A stretch of DNA of 64,000 nt from Cadophora sp. MPI-SDFR-AT-0126 (Eukaryota; Ascomycota; Leotiomycetes; Helotiales; Ploettnerulaceae). The translations under genes were made by a program, and so were the position numbers. Shown in pieces: positions 47,330 to 58,989 of the stretch (positions within the stretch are counted from its first letter, which is position 1; the number at the start of each line of letters is the position of its first letter). A model generated the notes under the pieces. It saw only the letters and a list, made by a program, of their open reading frames with translations. It was not told where the DNA came from and ran no database searches. The DNA lies in contig JAGMVK010000002.1 in NCBI GenBank assembly GCA_020747065.1, positions 930,001-994,000 of the forward strand. Reading direction: 5' to 3'.

Positions 47330-49207
47330 TTACACAACTTTATGCTTCGCCTTTCCCGCCGCCGCCGCCGCCATAAGAGGCACAACTCCATCCTCCACCC
47401 TCCCCTCCTTCAACCTCCTAATCCTCTCCCTCTCACTCCTCTCCCTCCTCCCCGCCTCAAGTTCCCTATTAACCAGCGCCCTATCCAAATCCTCGTCTCT
47501 CCAGCTGCGTCCCCTCCGCCCACCCTCACCCCACATACTCACCCTCTGCACTTTCCTTAGCTTAGTAAGACCGTAAGCGCAAACAATGCCGGCGAAGACA
47601 ACGCTCCAGCCCGTGACGCCCCAGAAACCGATGTCGGACTCCTCGATGAAATTCTTGAGGTTCATGCCGTAGAGGGCAGCGATGAAGGCGCCGGAGCCGA
47701 TGCCGAGCGTGCCGATGGAGAATTTGAGATCCAGGAGCATGAGGGAGTTGCGGTTGGCGTCAAGGATGGCTTTTACGCTGGGATGGGGTCAGTAATTGAT
47801 TTCAACTTGGATTTGGTGTGCTTCAATTCCATGGAATGAGATTGGATGTGATGTAACGAGGAGGGGATGAAAGTATGGAAAAGGAAACTTACATCTCCTC
47901 CGTGTTCCTGATATTCGACACCAAATTCCCAGACTCCTGCACGATTTCATCACACAGCTTATGGTATGACTCAAGCAGCATCTCCACCTCGGTATGGTCG
48001 TCCTCTCCACGGACCAAATCGTGACTTTTCTCTGTAAGGTACATAGCCGCGAGATCATCATCCGCTTCTAGCACCTCATCGATGGCATCTCTCACTAACT
48101 TAGCCTTTTGCTCGAAGGTTCCCAGTTTCTTCGAGTAAATAAGCAGAACTCGTAATTTATCTCTATCGATATCCTCTTCCAGCTGTCTCAGGACCCTCAC
48201 AACCGGTTTCCTAACGCCCTCAAACTCTTTCTCTAAGCTGGTTATGGCTGAGATGAGAACAGCTTCTAGAGCGCGAAACTCGTATGGTAGGCCACCTGCT
48301 AGGGGCGAGGGCTGTTTTTGCCGTAGTTTGTCTTCGAGGTCGTAGATGAAGGCGCTTTGATTATAGGAGTCTGTTGTGCCGTAGGCGTCGAAGACGAGGA
48401 CGCGATTGGCTTTGATGAGAACGCGGAGGTGGAGGAGGTTGATAAGAATGGCGGAAGGACGCACGAGGATGTGGGGGAGGAGACTGCTGTCTATTTTTCT
48501 GAGATCGCGGGGAAGAAGTCCGTACTATCGCAAATCATAGTTAGCATTGCTCTCAGCATATAGAAATGAGGTAGTCAGAGGAGTAGTACTTTTGCAATCA
48601 ACTCGCTCTTCTTAAACTCTCCACTCGCCAAAACTACATTCCCATTCTCGTCAAACTCCGTACAGCGAAGCTTTGGCTGCGCTGCTGCTTTCGCAGATAT
48701 ATGCCGTCCCAAACTGAACATTGAATTGTCACTATCCTCCTCTGAACCATGCAATGTGGCTGGTAGGTCGTCTGGTCTCAGAGGTCGCCCCCCTCGCAAA
48801 GATGTCACTCCCCAGAGCTTCTGATGCCACTTCGTCGAGCCCGAATGGGCATTCCGCTGTCCTATTAGCGAACCTCCATATGCTAGGCTCCTGTTCCGAG
48901 CTATATCGTGCGAGTCGGTTGACGGAGCTTTCAGCGCGGTACCAGATCTGGGCCAAAGAAATTCAAGATTCAGGAACGAAGCTTCGACAGTTGCACGTCG
49001 GGGCGACGAGGTAGACAAACGTCTAGTATTTGAAGGAGATTTGACGCTACGACAGGTCTGTAGCGGCGGTGGTCGAGCTCTAGGGGCAGCATGGTCGAAA
49101 GAAAAGCCTGGTCGAGGATTGGGGCTGAAGAAGCAAATGCTCTCTGACTGCGACCTGAGGAATTTGAGAAGGGTCGATGAAGGGGCGGGTGCGTGCAGAG
49201 ACCGCAT
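47330..49207 (-). CDS. Mitochondrial Mrs2/Lpe10-type magnesium channel
   Basis: Inner-membrane Mg2+ channel of the CorA/Mrs2/Alr1 superfamily. Exons are 49207-48590, 48524-47893 and 47777-47330, giving 565 residues. A long Arg/Ser-rich N-terminus fits a mitochondrial presequence ([21 protein letters not shown]). The second exon encodes the matrix domain ([34 protein letters not shown]) and long helices. The third carries TM1 ending in the selectivity signature YGMNL (near residue 453), then the second TM helix ([17 protein letters not shown]) and a basic, Ala-rich tail. The start at 49207 was preferred to an in-frame ATG at 49249 because it begins the presequence directly. Confidence 0.93.
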
Positions 49208-50038
49208 AGCCGCTCGATAGTGTGTCGAATGGAGTAGGATGAAGATCACGCCTTCATCTGCTGTGGTCGGTTGGTATTCTGGGATCGAGATATTTTGAAG
49301 CTTGGAATTTCGAGGTCCAATCCTTGGCAGATTCTGGTCACATGATGACTAGATATTTCATTGACATTTCGTTCTTACCACAAGGAAAGTAGTCGTTTCG
49401 AAGGGTATGGTTTTTAATTTCATAATGAGCGTATCGATTCAACAGGTAAAGTATTGCCCTTTGTGTTTTCAGATCAATTTGGGGATTTGCAGGCTAAGAC
49501 ATGGGCTTTAGTGAACATTCAAACATTGCAATACAGATCACCGATGAAGAAGTTGAGGATATGGTTGGAATGCCATGCAATAGTTGTAGAGAAGGGGTTC
49601 TGTAACAATTGATTATAACTCTAATTTAATTTGTTTATGAATAGCTGATTTTCGTCATTATACTTCTGGATACTAAGGCATCATCGAAAGTAATTTCACA
49701 AAAGGCATGTCACAAAAACCAGAGATATCATTGGAAAGTAGAATTGCCTCATATCGTCATCATTGCTCTATTATCAATGGGGTACAAGCAAGCAAGCGCT
49801 GAATGGCAATCTCATGCCGGGTATTGGAAGAAAACAAATAAAAAGTGCCGTGTCATGCCGTCGCTCCATCCATTTCCATCCCGTCCTATCGTACAAGCTC
49901 CCATCCTCCGTTACCGGCAGCCTTGCCATCCTTCCCCTTAAACCATCTAAGATCGAGTTGCGTGTGATCACATTAATCGAGTAGCCTGTGGTCGGAGAGC
50001 ATGCTGGTTTGGTTTGATGCCGAGTGGGATCGGAGGGC
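49208..50038. other. Intergenic, no supported gene
   Basis: About 830 bases, AT-rich around 49590-49760. It contains the presumed Mrs2 promoter next to 49208 and the 3' flank of the small gene next to 50038. Confidence 0.55.
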
Positions 50039-50301
50039 TCAGACATGGCTCGTAGTATGTGTTCCTCTACGACGGCGACCACCCCCTCGTCCACAAGTCA
50101 GACAGCTGACGATGATACCGAAGAAGGAAGCAATGGCATTGATGATGGCCTTGAGTATGCCGGCGATGCCGTTAACTACTGCCATGATGCAGGCTCCGAT
50201 CGTCTGGAAGAGAGACTTGATCTGTTGTTTACGTTAGCGACTGCTTCGATCTGATGTAGCGAGGCTGAGCTCCAACTTACGCATGATACGACGGCACCCA
50301 T
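50039..50301 (-). CDS. 67-residue acylation-type small protein (MGAVVSC start)
   Basis: Two exons, 50301-50281 (21 nt) and 50221-50039, joined over a 59-nt GTAAGT..ACAG intron. The N-terminus MGAVVSC fits N-myristoylation at Gly2 plus palmitoylation of the nearby Cys. A hydrophobic, weakly amphipathic middle (ACIMAVVNGIAGILKAIINA), a second cysteine pair (SCLTCG), an Arg/Gly-rich segment (GRGGGRRRRG) and a short polar tail follow. The layout matches a small protein that I recall as widespread in filamentous ascomycetes without known function. Membrane association is inferred. Too short to stand out as a plain reading frame, but its splice sites and composition are convincing. Confidence 0.85.
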
Positions 50302-52406
50302 TTTGAAATGTTGCGCTGTGCGACTTGATGTTGATTGTGTGTTTGGAGTAGTGGTGGTGGAGACCTTTAAGATTTGTTATCGTGAAGTTGAGATGGGTTT
50401 GGTTCTTTGTTTGTTTGTGTAGAGGGATGGAGTGAAGCACGAAAAGGAAGGGAGCCTCGAAATATATACGCTGGCTCACCTTTGCCTGGCCAGCCAGCCA
50501 GTCAGCCAGCCTTTCTCATGGCAATCACCGTGTCGTCTCGAGAAGGCGCGTCATAGGTAACTTCGGCAGCCAACCACAAACAAATGATCTGATCCTGTTC
50601 GCTCTGTCTCATCAAAAATTCAACGGTCCGGCAGGGATCACGAGCCGTAAACTGTGACGTCGATGAGAATTTCCCTTGTCAGCCCGCCCACTGCATACCG
50701 CATTTTGCAGTCCCCCACTCCCCCTTTGTCTTTCGCACCGAAACTGCGTCTGACGAGGGTGGCCGGAGAAAGATCTCATTGGTACATTCATAATTAAAGT
50801 AGAAGTCAAAATCAAGGAAAGCAGAAATTTGAGATCCGGGGAGGCAATGATCGCTGGGATGTTACTTACGCCACACTTGAGATGTGGCTGGTGAGGTCAG
50901 AGACCCACATCCCGCACCACGAGTTCTTGCTAAAAGTTGTCTATTTTGACAACGGCCGCCGTTCGACCACGGAAGCCGGCAAACTCGAAATCTCGATCGA
51001 TGACTAGCTGACTCGTGGTTCGCTGAGTGCTTTGTTCATCGTCGGACTTGACTCGGTGGGACCAGACGTACTTGGTACTTGTACAAGTCATGATCTTCTC
51101 CCAAGAAAATCTCGTCGCAAAGTGATCGAGAAATTGGCGATGACGTCGGTGGTGAAGCAGGACTGGTGACACACATACTCACTCACTCGTACTTCCTGGA
51201 ACGGGAAATGAAGGTACTTTCCCTACCAAGGCAAATCTTCCGATATGAATACCAAGACGAGCCCAAGAGCCTCTGGAGACTCGCACCGTCTTAGAATTTG
51301 AATATAGACTCAGCCTCCAGACGCCGCATCAGAGTGATTGGCCTGCACAAAACCCATGATCGATTTTGAGGGAAAGCCAAAGGCTGTATCAAGGCCACCC
51401 TTGCAGATTTTAGATCCCGAAGCTTGATCTTGGAGAGAAAAGTCAAAACTTGGACCAGGCCAGGCCTAAATGAAATCAAAGCAAATCTCCGCGTTCAAGC
51501 ATGGATCCGGAGATGAACTCAATCATCTGTTATGCCCAGGGATCTCGATTTTTAAATGTATCTGAAGCCCTTGGGGCGCAGGTATCTCCGACAATCTGAT
51601 TTCTGCAACAATAGTATCGGCGTATCGCTCATCCAAGTCCGATCTTTTTCCAGGTGGTACTGGTGCATCTTCGTTCTCCTTTACACACCACGTGGGAGAC
51701 TTGAAGCGCTCATTTATATTTTTGTCTTTGGAATTCTGCAGCAACCATTCCAAGTCATGACAGCAACTGCAAGACATTTTCATCTGTAGCTTGCAACACA
51801 GCTAAACAGAAAGAACACTCTTCTCCGCAGAACTCTCAAAAGCCCGCTCAGGTATCTGAGCTGTAGAGGTCCAGCTGAAGTATCTTTAGCTGCGGCGGTA
51901 TCACAGAGAAGCGGAATAAATCTCACCGAAGCTTTCAAATCCTTCAAGGGCGCCGAGGGTCTTGACTGATACCTCTTCTCCTTGCTTCGCCGTCTAGTCT
52001 TTGATAGCTTTTCTTTGGTTTGGCTGGACCGTTATTTCGTAGGTTCTGAATGCAGCGAGGAGCCTTACTGAATTCTGGCCACGCGCAGAGCCTGAATCAG
52101 TATCATTCTGGGAGTGAATTGTGAAATCGATCGAGATACAGGAATCTTCTCCATCACTGTTCATGCGAATTGTTGATTTATCCCAGAGCTGCATCGCGAT
52201 AGCAACTGGAGCTGATATCTGCATCGACTCAACATTTCCAGGAGAAGGTACAGGCTGAATAGGTCCCCAGCTCTTCTGTGAATCGCTTGTCGGTTCCCAG
52301 ATATTGACACAAGCCAATTTTGAACAACACTTAGCTCCATACTGTTCAACACCTATTCCGGTGCATCAGATTTGCTTGACACGACCGCAAGCCAAGCTTC
52401 TTCACC
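50302..52406. other. Intergenic, no supported gene
   Basis: About 2.1 kb. It starts with the presumed promoter of the 67-residue gene, with a CAGC/CAGT tetranucleotide tract near 50486-50511. Minus-strand frames at 51523-51783 and 51994-52317 have no family resemblance and no clear splice partner. Confidence 0.5.
50486..50511. repeat. CCAG/TCAG tetranucleotide tract
   Basis: Short imperfect tandem of CCAG with one TCAG unit, about 180 bases upstream of the 67-residue gene start. Confidence 0.75.
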
Positions 52407-53303
52407 TCAACTTGACCCCTCATTCACCGAAGGATATTCGATGCTGAACAAGATCTGAGGCTTGCCGAAATACGTGAGCTCAGAAACCTCCATCTTGCTA
52501 GCCAATACTCCGTTTCTGCTTGCCGCATCCTCAATCTTCAAACTCAGTTTCACAACAGCCTCCTGCACCTCCTCGCTCTCAACATCTCCCACAACCGTAA
52601 CCTTCCTTACATATTTCAGTCTCGACAAGGGATGTAACTCCGGTCTAAATCTCACATCATACGCAATATTCGCATCCTTTTCCTGCACAGACGGCAAGTA
52701 TATGGGACCAGGACCCGGCCTCACTAATTGGCCGGTATAATCGAGATGCAGAGTATGTAATTTAGACTCCGATGGGAACTTATTGAATATGCTCCGGAGA
52801 AGATAAACTTCGCAGTACTCAAAAGTGATGGACAAAGCACCTATATCTTTGATGTGAGGCCCGATACCGTCTAGGAAGCGATTGCAAGACAGGGGTGTCT
52901 TGAAGGAGAATCGAGCGTGGTTGTAGAAGAGATGCCTGGTTTCGGAATAGAATAGTTGGTTCGAGAGGGAAAGCCCTTCGCCGCAGCGACAGTCGGGGTT
53001 TTTGTAGTCTGAGTAAGGGAAGCGACTTAGAGGGGTGTTGGTGTGATGGGTAAATATATATTTGTAGATGTGCTGTCGGAGTTCAACTGGGATAGTTGGG
53101 AGGGTGAATGGTGTAATTTGAGGAGGTATGCATTTGATAGGGATGCTTTGACTTATAGTAAGAAGGCTCGCATCTTTCATCATAATCTCAGGATCTTGCA
53201 TGGCGGGAACAAAGCTATCAAGGGCCATATGTCCTGCATGATGGAAGGTTGTACACTTAGAGTTCAGAAGAGAGAAGGCTGAAAGGCTCCACCTCGGCTC
53301 CAC
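52407..53303 (-). CDS. F-box-like / DUF7730-type fungal protein
   Basis: Single-exon frame of 298 residues. FTLPTIPVELRQHIYKYIF is the LP..xR..IY.Y.. pattern of fungal F-box-like (DUF7730-type) proteins. These are thought to be substrate adaptors or their relatives, mostly of unknown target. The rest (NQLFYSETRHLFYNHARFSF, then DIGALSITFEY) follows the usual beta-strand-rich organisation of that group. The N-terminal 25 residues before the in-frame MALDSF may not be translated; if so, the start is 53228. It is head to head with another F-box-type gene about 110-180 bases away. Confidence 0.75.
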   Translation of the reverse strand: MEPRWSLSAFSLLNSKCTTFHHAGHMALDSFVPAMQDPEIMMKDASLLTISQSIPIKCIPPQITPFTLPTIPVELRQHIYKYIFTHHTNTPLSRFPYSDYKNPDCRCGEGLSLSNQLFYSETRHLFYNHARFSFKTPLSCNRFLDGIGPHIKDIGALSITFEYCEVYLLRSIFNKFPSESKLHTLHLDYTGQLVRPGPGPIYLPSVQEKDANIAYDVRFRPELHPLSRLKYVRKVTVVGDVESEEVQEAVVKLSLKIEDAASRNGVLASKMEVSELTYFGKPQILFSIEYPSVNEGSS

Positions 53304-53411
53304 CCCTGTCTAGCGCGGGGCAACCACAAGGCTGAGAATAAATTTCTCGAAAAGTAGATACTGACCTATTTGCAAAATGCATCACAACCCTCACCTTCGC
53401 TCTATCGATCT

Positions 53412-54921
53412 ATGTATCTCACACCCATCAAGATCCCCGGCAAAAGAAAACGATCTAATACAAAAGCTGCAGTAGAAACCCGAAAAGCCCTGGTAATTCT
53501 CCTTCGCCACCAAGTTCCCCCCCACCACCGCTGGAGAATTATACTAACTTAGCAAACAGAATCGCAAACCAGGCCGACCTTTCAAACCCCTACAAAATGC
53601 CCATTCGAATATCCCACATACTACGACTCCCTCAGTCAAAGCCCCCAAAATCCGAACCCTCAAAACCCTGAAATCGAGGCGCAAAATGTCACTTCTCGAA
53701 AAACTTCCCACCGAATTGCTCGAGCGTGTCTTCCAATTCTGTCTCAATCTTGACTTACCGAAAGCCAGTCCTGTGATTGCGGGGAAATTGAGTAGTGCGA
53801 CGGTGTTCAATTGGACTGTGATGAGAGTTTCTGGGCCAAGTTGGGAGAGGGAATATGCGAGGGACAAGGCGGGAGAAGGAAAAGACTTCAGTGAGGCTGA
53901 TGGTCATGGGAGGGATAGGGATATGAGTGAGGAGTGGGGTGAGGAGGACGGAGATTTGCAGAGTAGGGTTTTGAAGTGTCGGTGGGCCAGTTTGGAGGTT
54001 CTGTTGAGGGCGAAAGAGGCGTGGATCCAGAGGTATGCGGTGGATAGACCGTTTGTACCGACGTGTAAGTACACTTCCCTTTTGCAATTCAAAATTACAA
54101 GCAATTTCATGATTTCAGACACACATCCTAATACTGCCATCACAGATTTCCTCAAATCCAAGAACAAGCCCAAAGCTCCCTTACTAGCTTTACAAATACC
54201 CGCGGAACCCCTCAACTCGCAAGCTACAAACACTCCACCGCCCGAACTACCACCACCTATATCAGAACCAACCTCACCCTCACCGTCAAGTCCCCGCTTA
54301 ACACCCACCCAGTTCCACACACTCGACTACGACCTCTTCCTCTCCTTCCTCTCCCAGCCAGACGGTCCCTCCCCATGGCCCCTCATCTCCTGGTCCTCCT
54401 CCTCCTCCCTCTCGCCCAATATCGAAATCCCCCACTCCCTCCTCACACCCCCCTTCACTCCCACTTCCTTACAACACCTCTTCTATCTCCTCAAATCCGG
54501 CGCCAGAGTATCGTGGTTGACAAACACGAGTGGCGAAGTGGCATTTGAGGGATTGAAAGAGGCGATTAAGGAGTGTAATGTACAGGCTGTGCATCTTCTG
54601 GTATGGAGCGGCTTGCTCGAGAGGTTGGATGTTGAGGTGCTGGTTTGGACTTTGAGGAATGTTGGAGCTGGGCCTGAGTCTAAAGTCGAAGGAGGAGGGA
54701 AGATAATAGGGTTGGGAATAGAGGAGAAGGTAAGGACGGTGAATCAGGTCTTACGATTAGGCTTTGCGGCGATAGATGCTAGGGAGAGGGGGAGAGTGGA
54801 GGTGGAGTTGTTGGAGATGAGGGATGAGGCTATTATGAGAGATGATGAGGAGGGATTGGAGTTTGTGAGGAGGGTTGTGGAGAGTGAGACGTTGAGGGGT
54901 GTGGTGGATGTTAGGGTGTAG
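53412..54921 (+). CDS. F-box protein with ankyrin-like C-terminal region
   Basis: Exons are 53412-53492, 53560-54064 and 54119-54921, giving 462 residues. A basic N-terminal tail (IKIPGKRKRSNTKAA) precedes the F-box, LEKLPTELLERVFQFCLNLDLPKAS. The family targets substrates for SCF ubiquitin ligases. A proline-rich spacer follows. The C-terminal part (FYLLKSGARVSW, then EGLKEAIKECNVQAVHLLVWSG) resembles degenerate ankyrin-type helices. The second intron (54065-54118) is 54 nt with no in-frame stop, so its retention would give a longer protein with 18 extra residues. An in-frame ATG at 53370 is an alternative start. Confidence 0.82.
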
Positions 54922-55434
54922 AGTACATACCAAATACTAAATAGACATAAATCTTGTATCTTCCAGCAACCCACAGATGCGGAAGTTACGAAGACCGTTG
55001 CATTTTCCGAGCACTTATGTACAACTGTAATAGTTTGAAATGCAGGCCAAACAAAACTATGTCATGACAGTGAGAGCGCTGGAATGTCCCCAGCCCTTTC
55101 GGAATAATAGGAAGTTCTAATGATGTAAACAATAGAGACATTAAGCGAGCAGTTAACCATGTCTCAGTTGGGGCATCGAAGGACTCCCACGACATTGTCC
55201 TGGAGTTGCAACAGCAGCAAGACTTAAAGACCGAAGCAATACATGAGTGACATGGTATGGCATGGCATTAATGCAGACTGAGAGATGTGAAGATTACTAC
55301 AACGGACTATTTGCGTTCTGATTCTCTGTACATGCTGCTCAAAGACGTCAACAGCTATGCTACCCACTTCGTATAGTATATTTCCCTAGTTTCTAATCCC
55401 GCACAAGATTCAAGTGCTTTTCTTCGAAGGCCTT
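54922..55434. other. Convergent 3' flanks
   Basis: About 510 bases between the F-box gene and the XPF gene. No supported frame. Confidence 0.6.
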
Positions 55435-58291
55435 CTACTCATCACCCAACACACTCTTATTGAAGAACCTATGTATCGCCCTCCCCGCCTCCCTCCCCAC
55501 AGCCGGCTCCAACTCATCCACGGAGGCATTGGCAACTTCCCTCAAACTGCCCATCTCAACCACCAAATTCTTAATATTTTTCCCCGTCACCCCAGGCACA
55601 ATGCGTAACATATCTTGCGGTTCCCTATTAAAGCTCTGATCCTCAGCTTTCTGGCCGCCCTCCAAACCAATCCGTACTGCAGCGATGGGATCTGGTTCCG
55701 GTTCTTGCGTTTTGAGTGATTCGAAAATCTCGGCTGTTTGGTAAGGGGAGGAGGACCAGATGATGCGGAGGCGGGGAAATGCGAGGGTGAGGAGCACCAG
55801 CTTCGATTGGAGGTCTGAGGTAGCGTTGGAGGCTGAGACGGAGTTCAGTGTACCAGAGAGGTCGGCGAAGGGCTCGAGTGTGAAGGACTTGTTTTGGTCG
55901 AACTCGATGAGGAGCATGGGAGATTTGTAGTGCAATTGCATGGTTTCGGCTTGACTATAGAGACGGCCGTCTTTGAAGGAGGAAACGAGATCTTTTATGG
56001 ATTTGCGCTCGATGCAGATACTAGGTGACAGGATGTAGTCGCCGACTGTTAACATACAGGGGACTATCACCATAGAGCGGCCGTGAAGGAGAGAGGGGAG
56101 TGAGGAGCGGAATTCACGGACGTCAACGACGACGCGAGGCGGTTGGGCCGTAGCAGCGAGACGGCCACCGCCTGCTATTCGAGTGTTAATTGTGCGGAGA
56201 AATGCATCTTCAGGATCTTCGATGCCATGGGCATCCAGGGTCATGACAACGGACATGCTGGATTTTTCTTTGATGAGTTTGGTGAAAGCATCCTTTTCTC
56301 GCCGCACGGAAGAGAGATATCGTTGCTCTTCCACCGAGCCACCATAATACAGGAAGTAGACGCGAACGTTGCGGTCGTTATGAGAGGAGCGATAGACTTC
56401 CACTCGGCGAACGAACGATGTGTCTGGTTCGTACATGATGATGTATCGAGGTTTTACCTCTTCGAGTACATGTTCGTCCATGTCTCCATCGTAGGCATGA
56501 ATTACAACAAGATCTTGAGTATCATAGAGTTGATAAAAGTCCTCCATATCATCCAACGGATCCGCTACGATGTCTTCTTTCTGAGCAGCCTCGGTTTCCG
56601 TTGGCTGAATCTCAGTCATTAGAGTAGCGACTTCAAGTGGTTTGTCCTCTGATGCTAGGATGCTACCATTTGCTGCTCGTGTAGGACCGATTCCGGCATT
56701 TCCACCACCTCGAACTCGACGTCTCTTATTGGGGGGTTGCTTTCCTCGATAGCTACCGCTTGTGCTTTTAGTTTCGGTCGTCCCGTTCAGAGAATTCTGA
56801 TTTTCTTTGAATAATTCGGCGCTGACTTTGGCAAACTCCTTCTTCCACTTTAGGTAATTACGCAGCTTCCGTCTCATCATGACCGTTGCAGATGGTTCAT
56901 GCTCGGCCTCCTCGTCACCATCTGTCTCCGTGGTTTCCGTTCGAATGTGCATAATCTGGAGGTAATCTCGTAGCTGACGACACTGGTTTGTATCGCTACA
57001 CATGATTAGTATAGATCCGTTTGAATCGTCTCTGATGGTCGGGTTGAAATAAAGGTCGTGGTCAATTTCTTCCAAGACTTCGGCAAGAACTGCCCACTTG
57101 GGTTGTTCTTCCAGGACAGGTCGAAGTGATTCTAAGTTTTCTGTGGCTCCTTGTGTTGTTTTGCCAGTGTACACTCTTCGCTTGGCCGTGTCAAATATGG
57201 TATGGGCAGCATCGAGGAATAGCCATGGAGATTGATTTTGTCTTGTAGATCCTGGTGGCGGGGAGTGAGCTGCCAGAATAGTGTCCAGATGGCGATTGAA
57301 GGAGACAGCATCATATGTGAGAAGACTGTGGAGCGTGCCTCTTAGCACTCCCAAGTCGTTAACGATTTGTTTGGTCTTCCAGCTGACTCGATGCCAAACT
57401 GGATCTAGTTGTCGCCTGACAACCATATCAAATTGCTTATGGAGAGCGCTGTCAAGATTCCAGTCTTCCATCTCCAAGCCCGAGTTGCTCTTTTTGAGAT
57501 CCGAGATGCTCACTTCAACACACTCCATGATGGCATTTTGAATATCGCGCATAGATTCAGACATTGGGACTTCCAATTCTATAACCTCAGCCTTCTTCTT
57601 GCCCTCTAATGCCTGGCCCACAGTGACCTGGAACCGCGGCCATAGTGACACATTTCGGAGAAACAAATTCCGCATCATGGTAGAAAGTGGTGAAAACCCA
57701 GTGGCAAATGGCTCAGGATTATCGGAGAAGGCTTTCAAGAAACCAACTTTATTCCGCTGCCTATAGATTCGCAGTATGAAAGCCTCCAAAGATGTAGCCA
57801 CAATCTTGTCTGCATGGAGGACCACCAATCCGGTAATCGTTTCCGGGTTCAACAAGCTTGTAAGGAGGTCGACGACGAGGATTCGTGAAGTGACACTGAA
57901 AATGCCACCTTGACTGTACATCTTCTCTCTTGTGCCTACGCTCATGACATCTGTATTGACCACGCTGAGCCCTCTGGCTCTGGGAGCCATACTGATAGCA
58001 GCATGTTCCGCAAGAGCTTCTCCGATCCATCCATTTTCTCTGTCCTCTGCTCCGACTAACAGAATCAGGTTGTTTCCAGCAGCATCATAGGAATGAAGGA
58101 GGTTCGTAACTAGGCGTAGCAAGCCGAGGCCGCGAGCAATGACAACGAGCTCATCTTTTTGCTGAAGCTCCTGAAATATCTCCTGCTGGTATTTCTGCAC
58201 ATTTTAGCGGGGTCTTCAAGCTGTTCCTGGAGCATCATACTAGTGGCAGGGACAGCTTCACTGGCTGTTGATCACCGTTCCCGGAAGACAT
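55435..58291 (-). CDS. Rad1/XPF structure-specific DNA repair endonuclease
   Basis: Catalytic subunit of the XPF-ERCC1 (Rad1-Rad10) nuclease, which makes the 5' incision in nucleotide excision repair and acts in crosslink repair and single-strand annealing. Exons are 58291-58241 and 58194-55435, giving 936 residues. The first exon (MSSGNGDQQPVKLSLPL) was found by splicing; without it the long frame has no ATG. The inactive helicase-like half begins YQQEIFQELQQKDELVVIARG. The nuclease motif appears as CIERKSIKDLVSSFKDGRLY (about residues 743-762), with the ERKxxxD core intact. The C-terminal helix-hairpin-helix region reads MLRIVPGVTGKNIKNLVVE, the Rad10/ERCC1-binding part. Confidence 0.95.
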
Positions 58292-58731
58292 CTGCAGGTG
58301 TGGCGGTCATGATCGACCAGACCCCTCCATGAGCAGAAGTTCTAGGCTGCAGTGGTACGTTAATCAAAAATTGGCTTGGAGTCTTGAAGTGTGGACACGG
58401 AAAATCAATGCGAACAATCTCGATTCCTGGAAGTGGGAAACGGGAAGACGCGTCAGAAAGTACGGAGTCACTAGGTTATAGTGCTTTACTGCCTGAGCGG
58501 GCGGTTGATTTGATTGGCATCCATCCATCTCGCGTGCTTCCCCTCCAAGTCCCCAGACTCTCGACGTCATGGTCTTAGTTAGCATAGAGGGGCAATTGCT
58601 TTCATAAAAGGCTGGCCGTCTTTTAATTACATTGAGGTATTGTAAAGTCATACGGTATCGAATCCTTTCTCCAGACTTCACATTAAAACTTTCATTGAAA
58701 ATTCTAAACTGCTCATCAATAATCATCCAAT
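58292..58731. promoter_or_regulatory. Divergent promoter, XPF and the 85-aa protein
   Basis: 440 bases between head-to-head starts. The part near 58731 is CAAT/AT-rich, as in many fungal leaders. Function is inferred from position only. Confidence 0.45.
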
Positions 58732-58989
58732 ATGCCTGCCGGACCAGACGAGACCGATAACCATGCAGCTGGCGCTGCCACCGAGCACACAGCAAAGCAT
58801 GCCTCCTCCAAGACCGAGTCGACTGCCAGCACTCATCCCCTTCATGATCAAGGGGAGCCAAAGGGAGACAAGGTCGAGTTCATTCATCACGAAGCTCACC
58901 CAGGCCCAGCTGTCCCCAAGGAGTTCAATGTTCAACAAGAGGGAACCAAGGAAGAGCGTGCTGCTAAGACAAAGGAGCTGAACAAGTAA
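58732..58989 (+). CDS. Hydrophilic 85-residue protein of unknown function
   Basis: Single-exon frame of 85 residues. It is highly polar, rich in His, Glu, Lys, Ala and Thr (ETDNHAAGAATEHTAKHASS, then EFIHHEAHPGPAVPKEFNV) and ends in a charged helix (EGTKEERAAKTKELNK). It has no signal peptide, membrane segment or cysteine. The composition suggests an intrinsically disordered, possibly stress-related protein; that is inference. ATG context, a clear stop and an upstream AT-rich leader support expression. Confidence 0.65.
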   Translation: MPAGPDETDNHAAGAATEHTAKHASSKTESTASTHPLHDQGEPKGDKVEFIHHEAHPGPAVPKEFNVQQEGTKEERAAKTKELNK

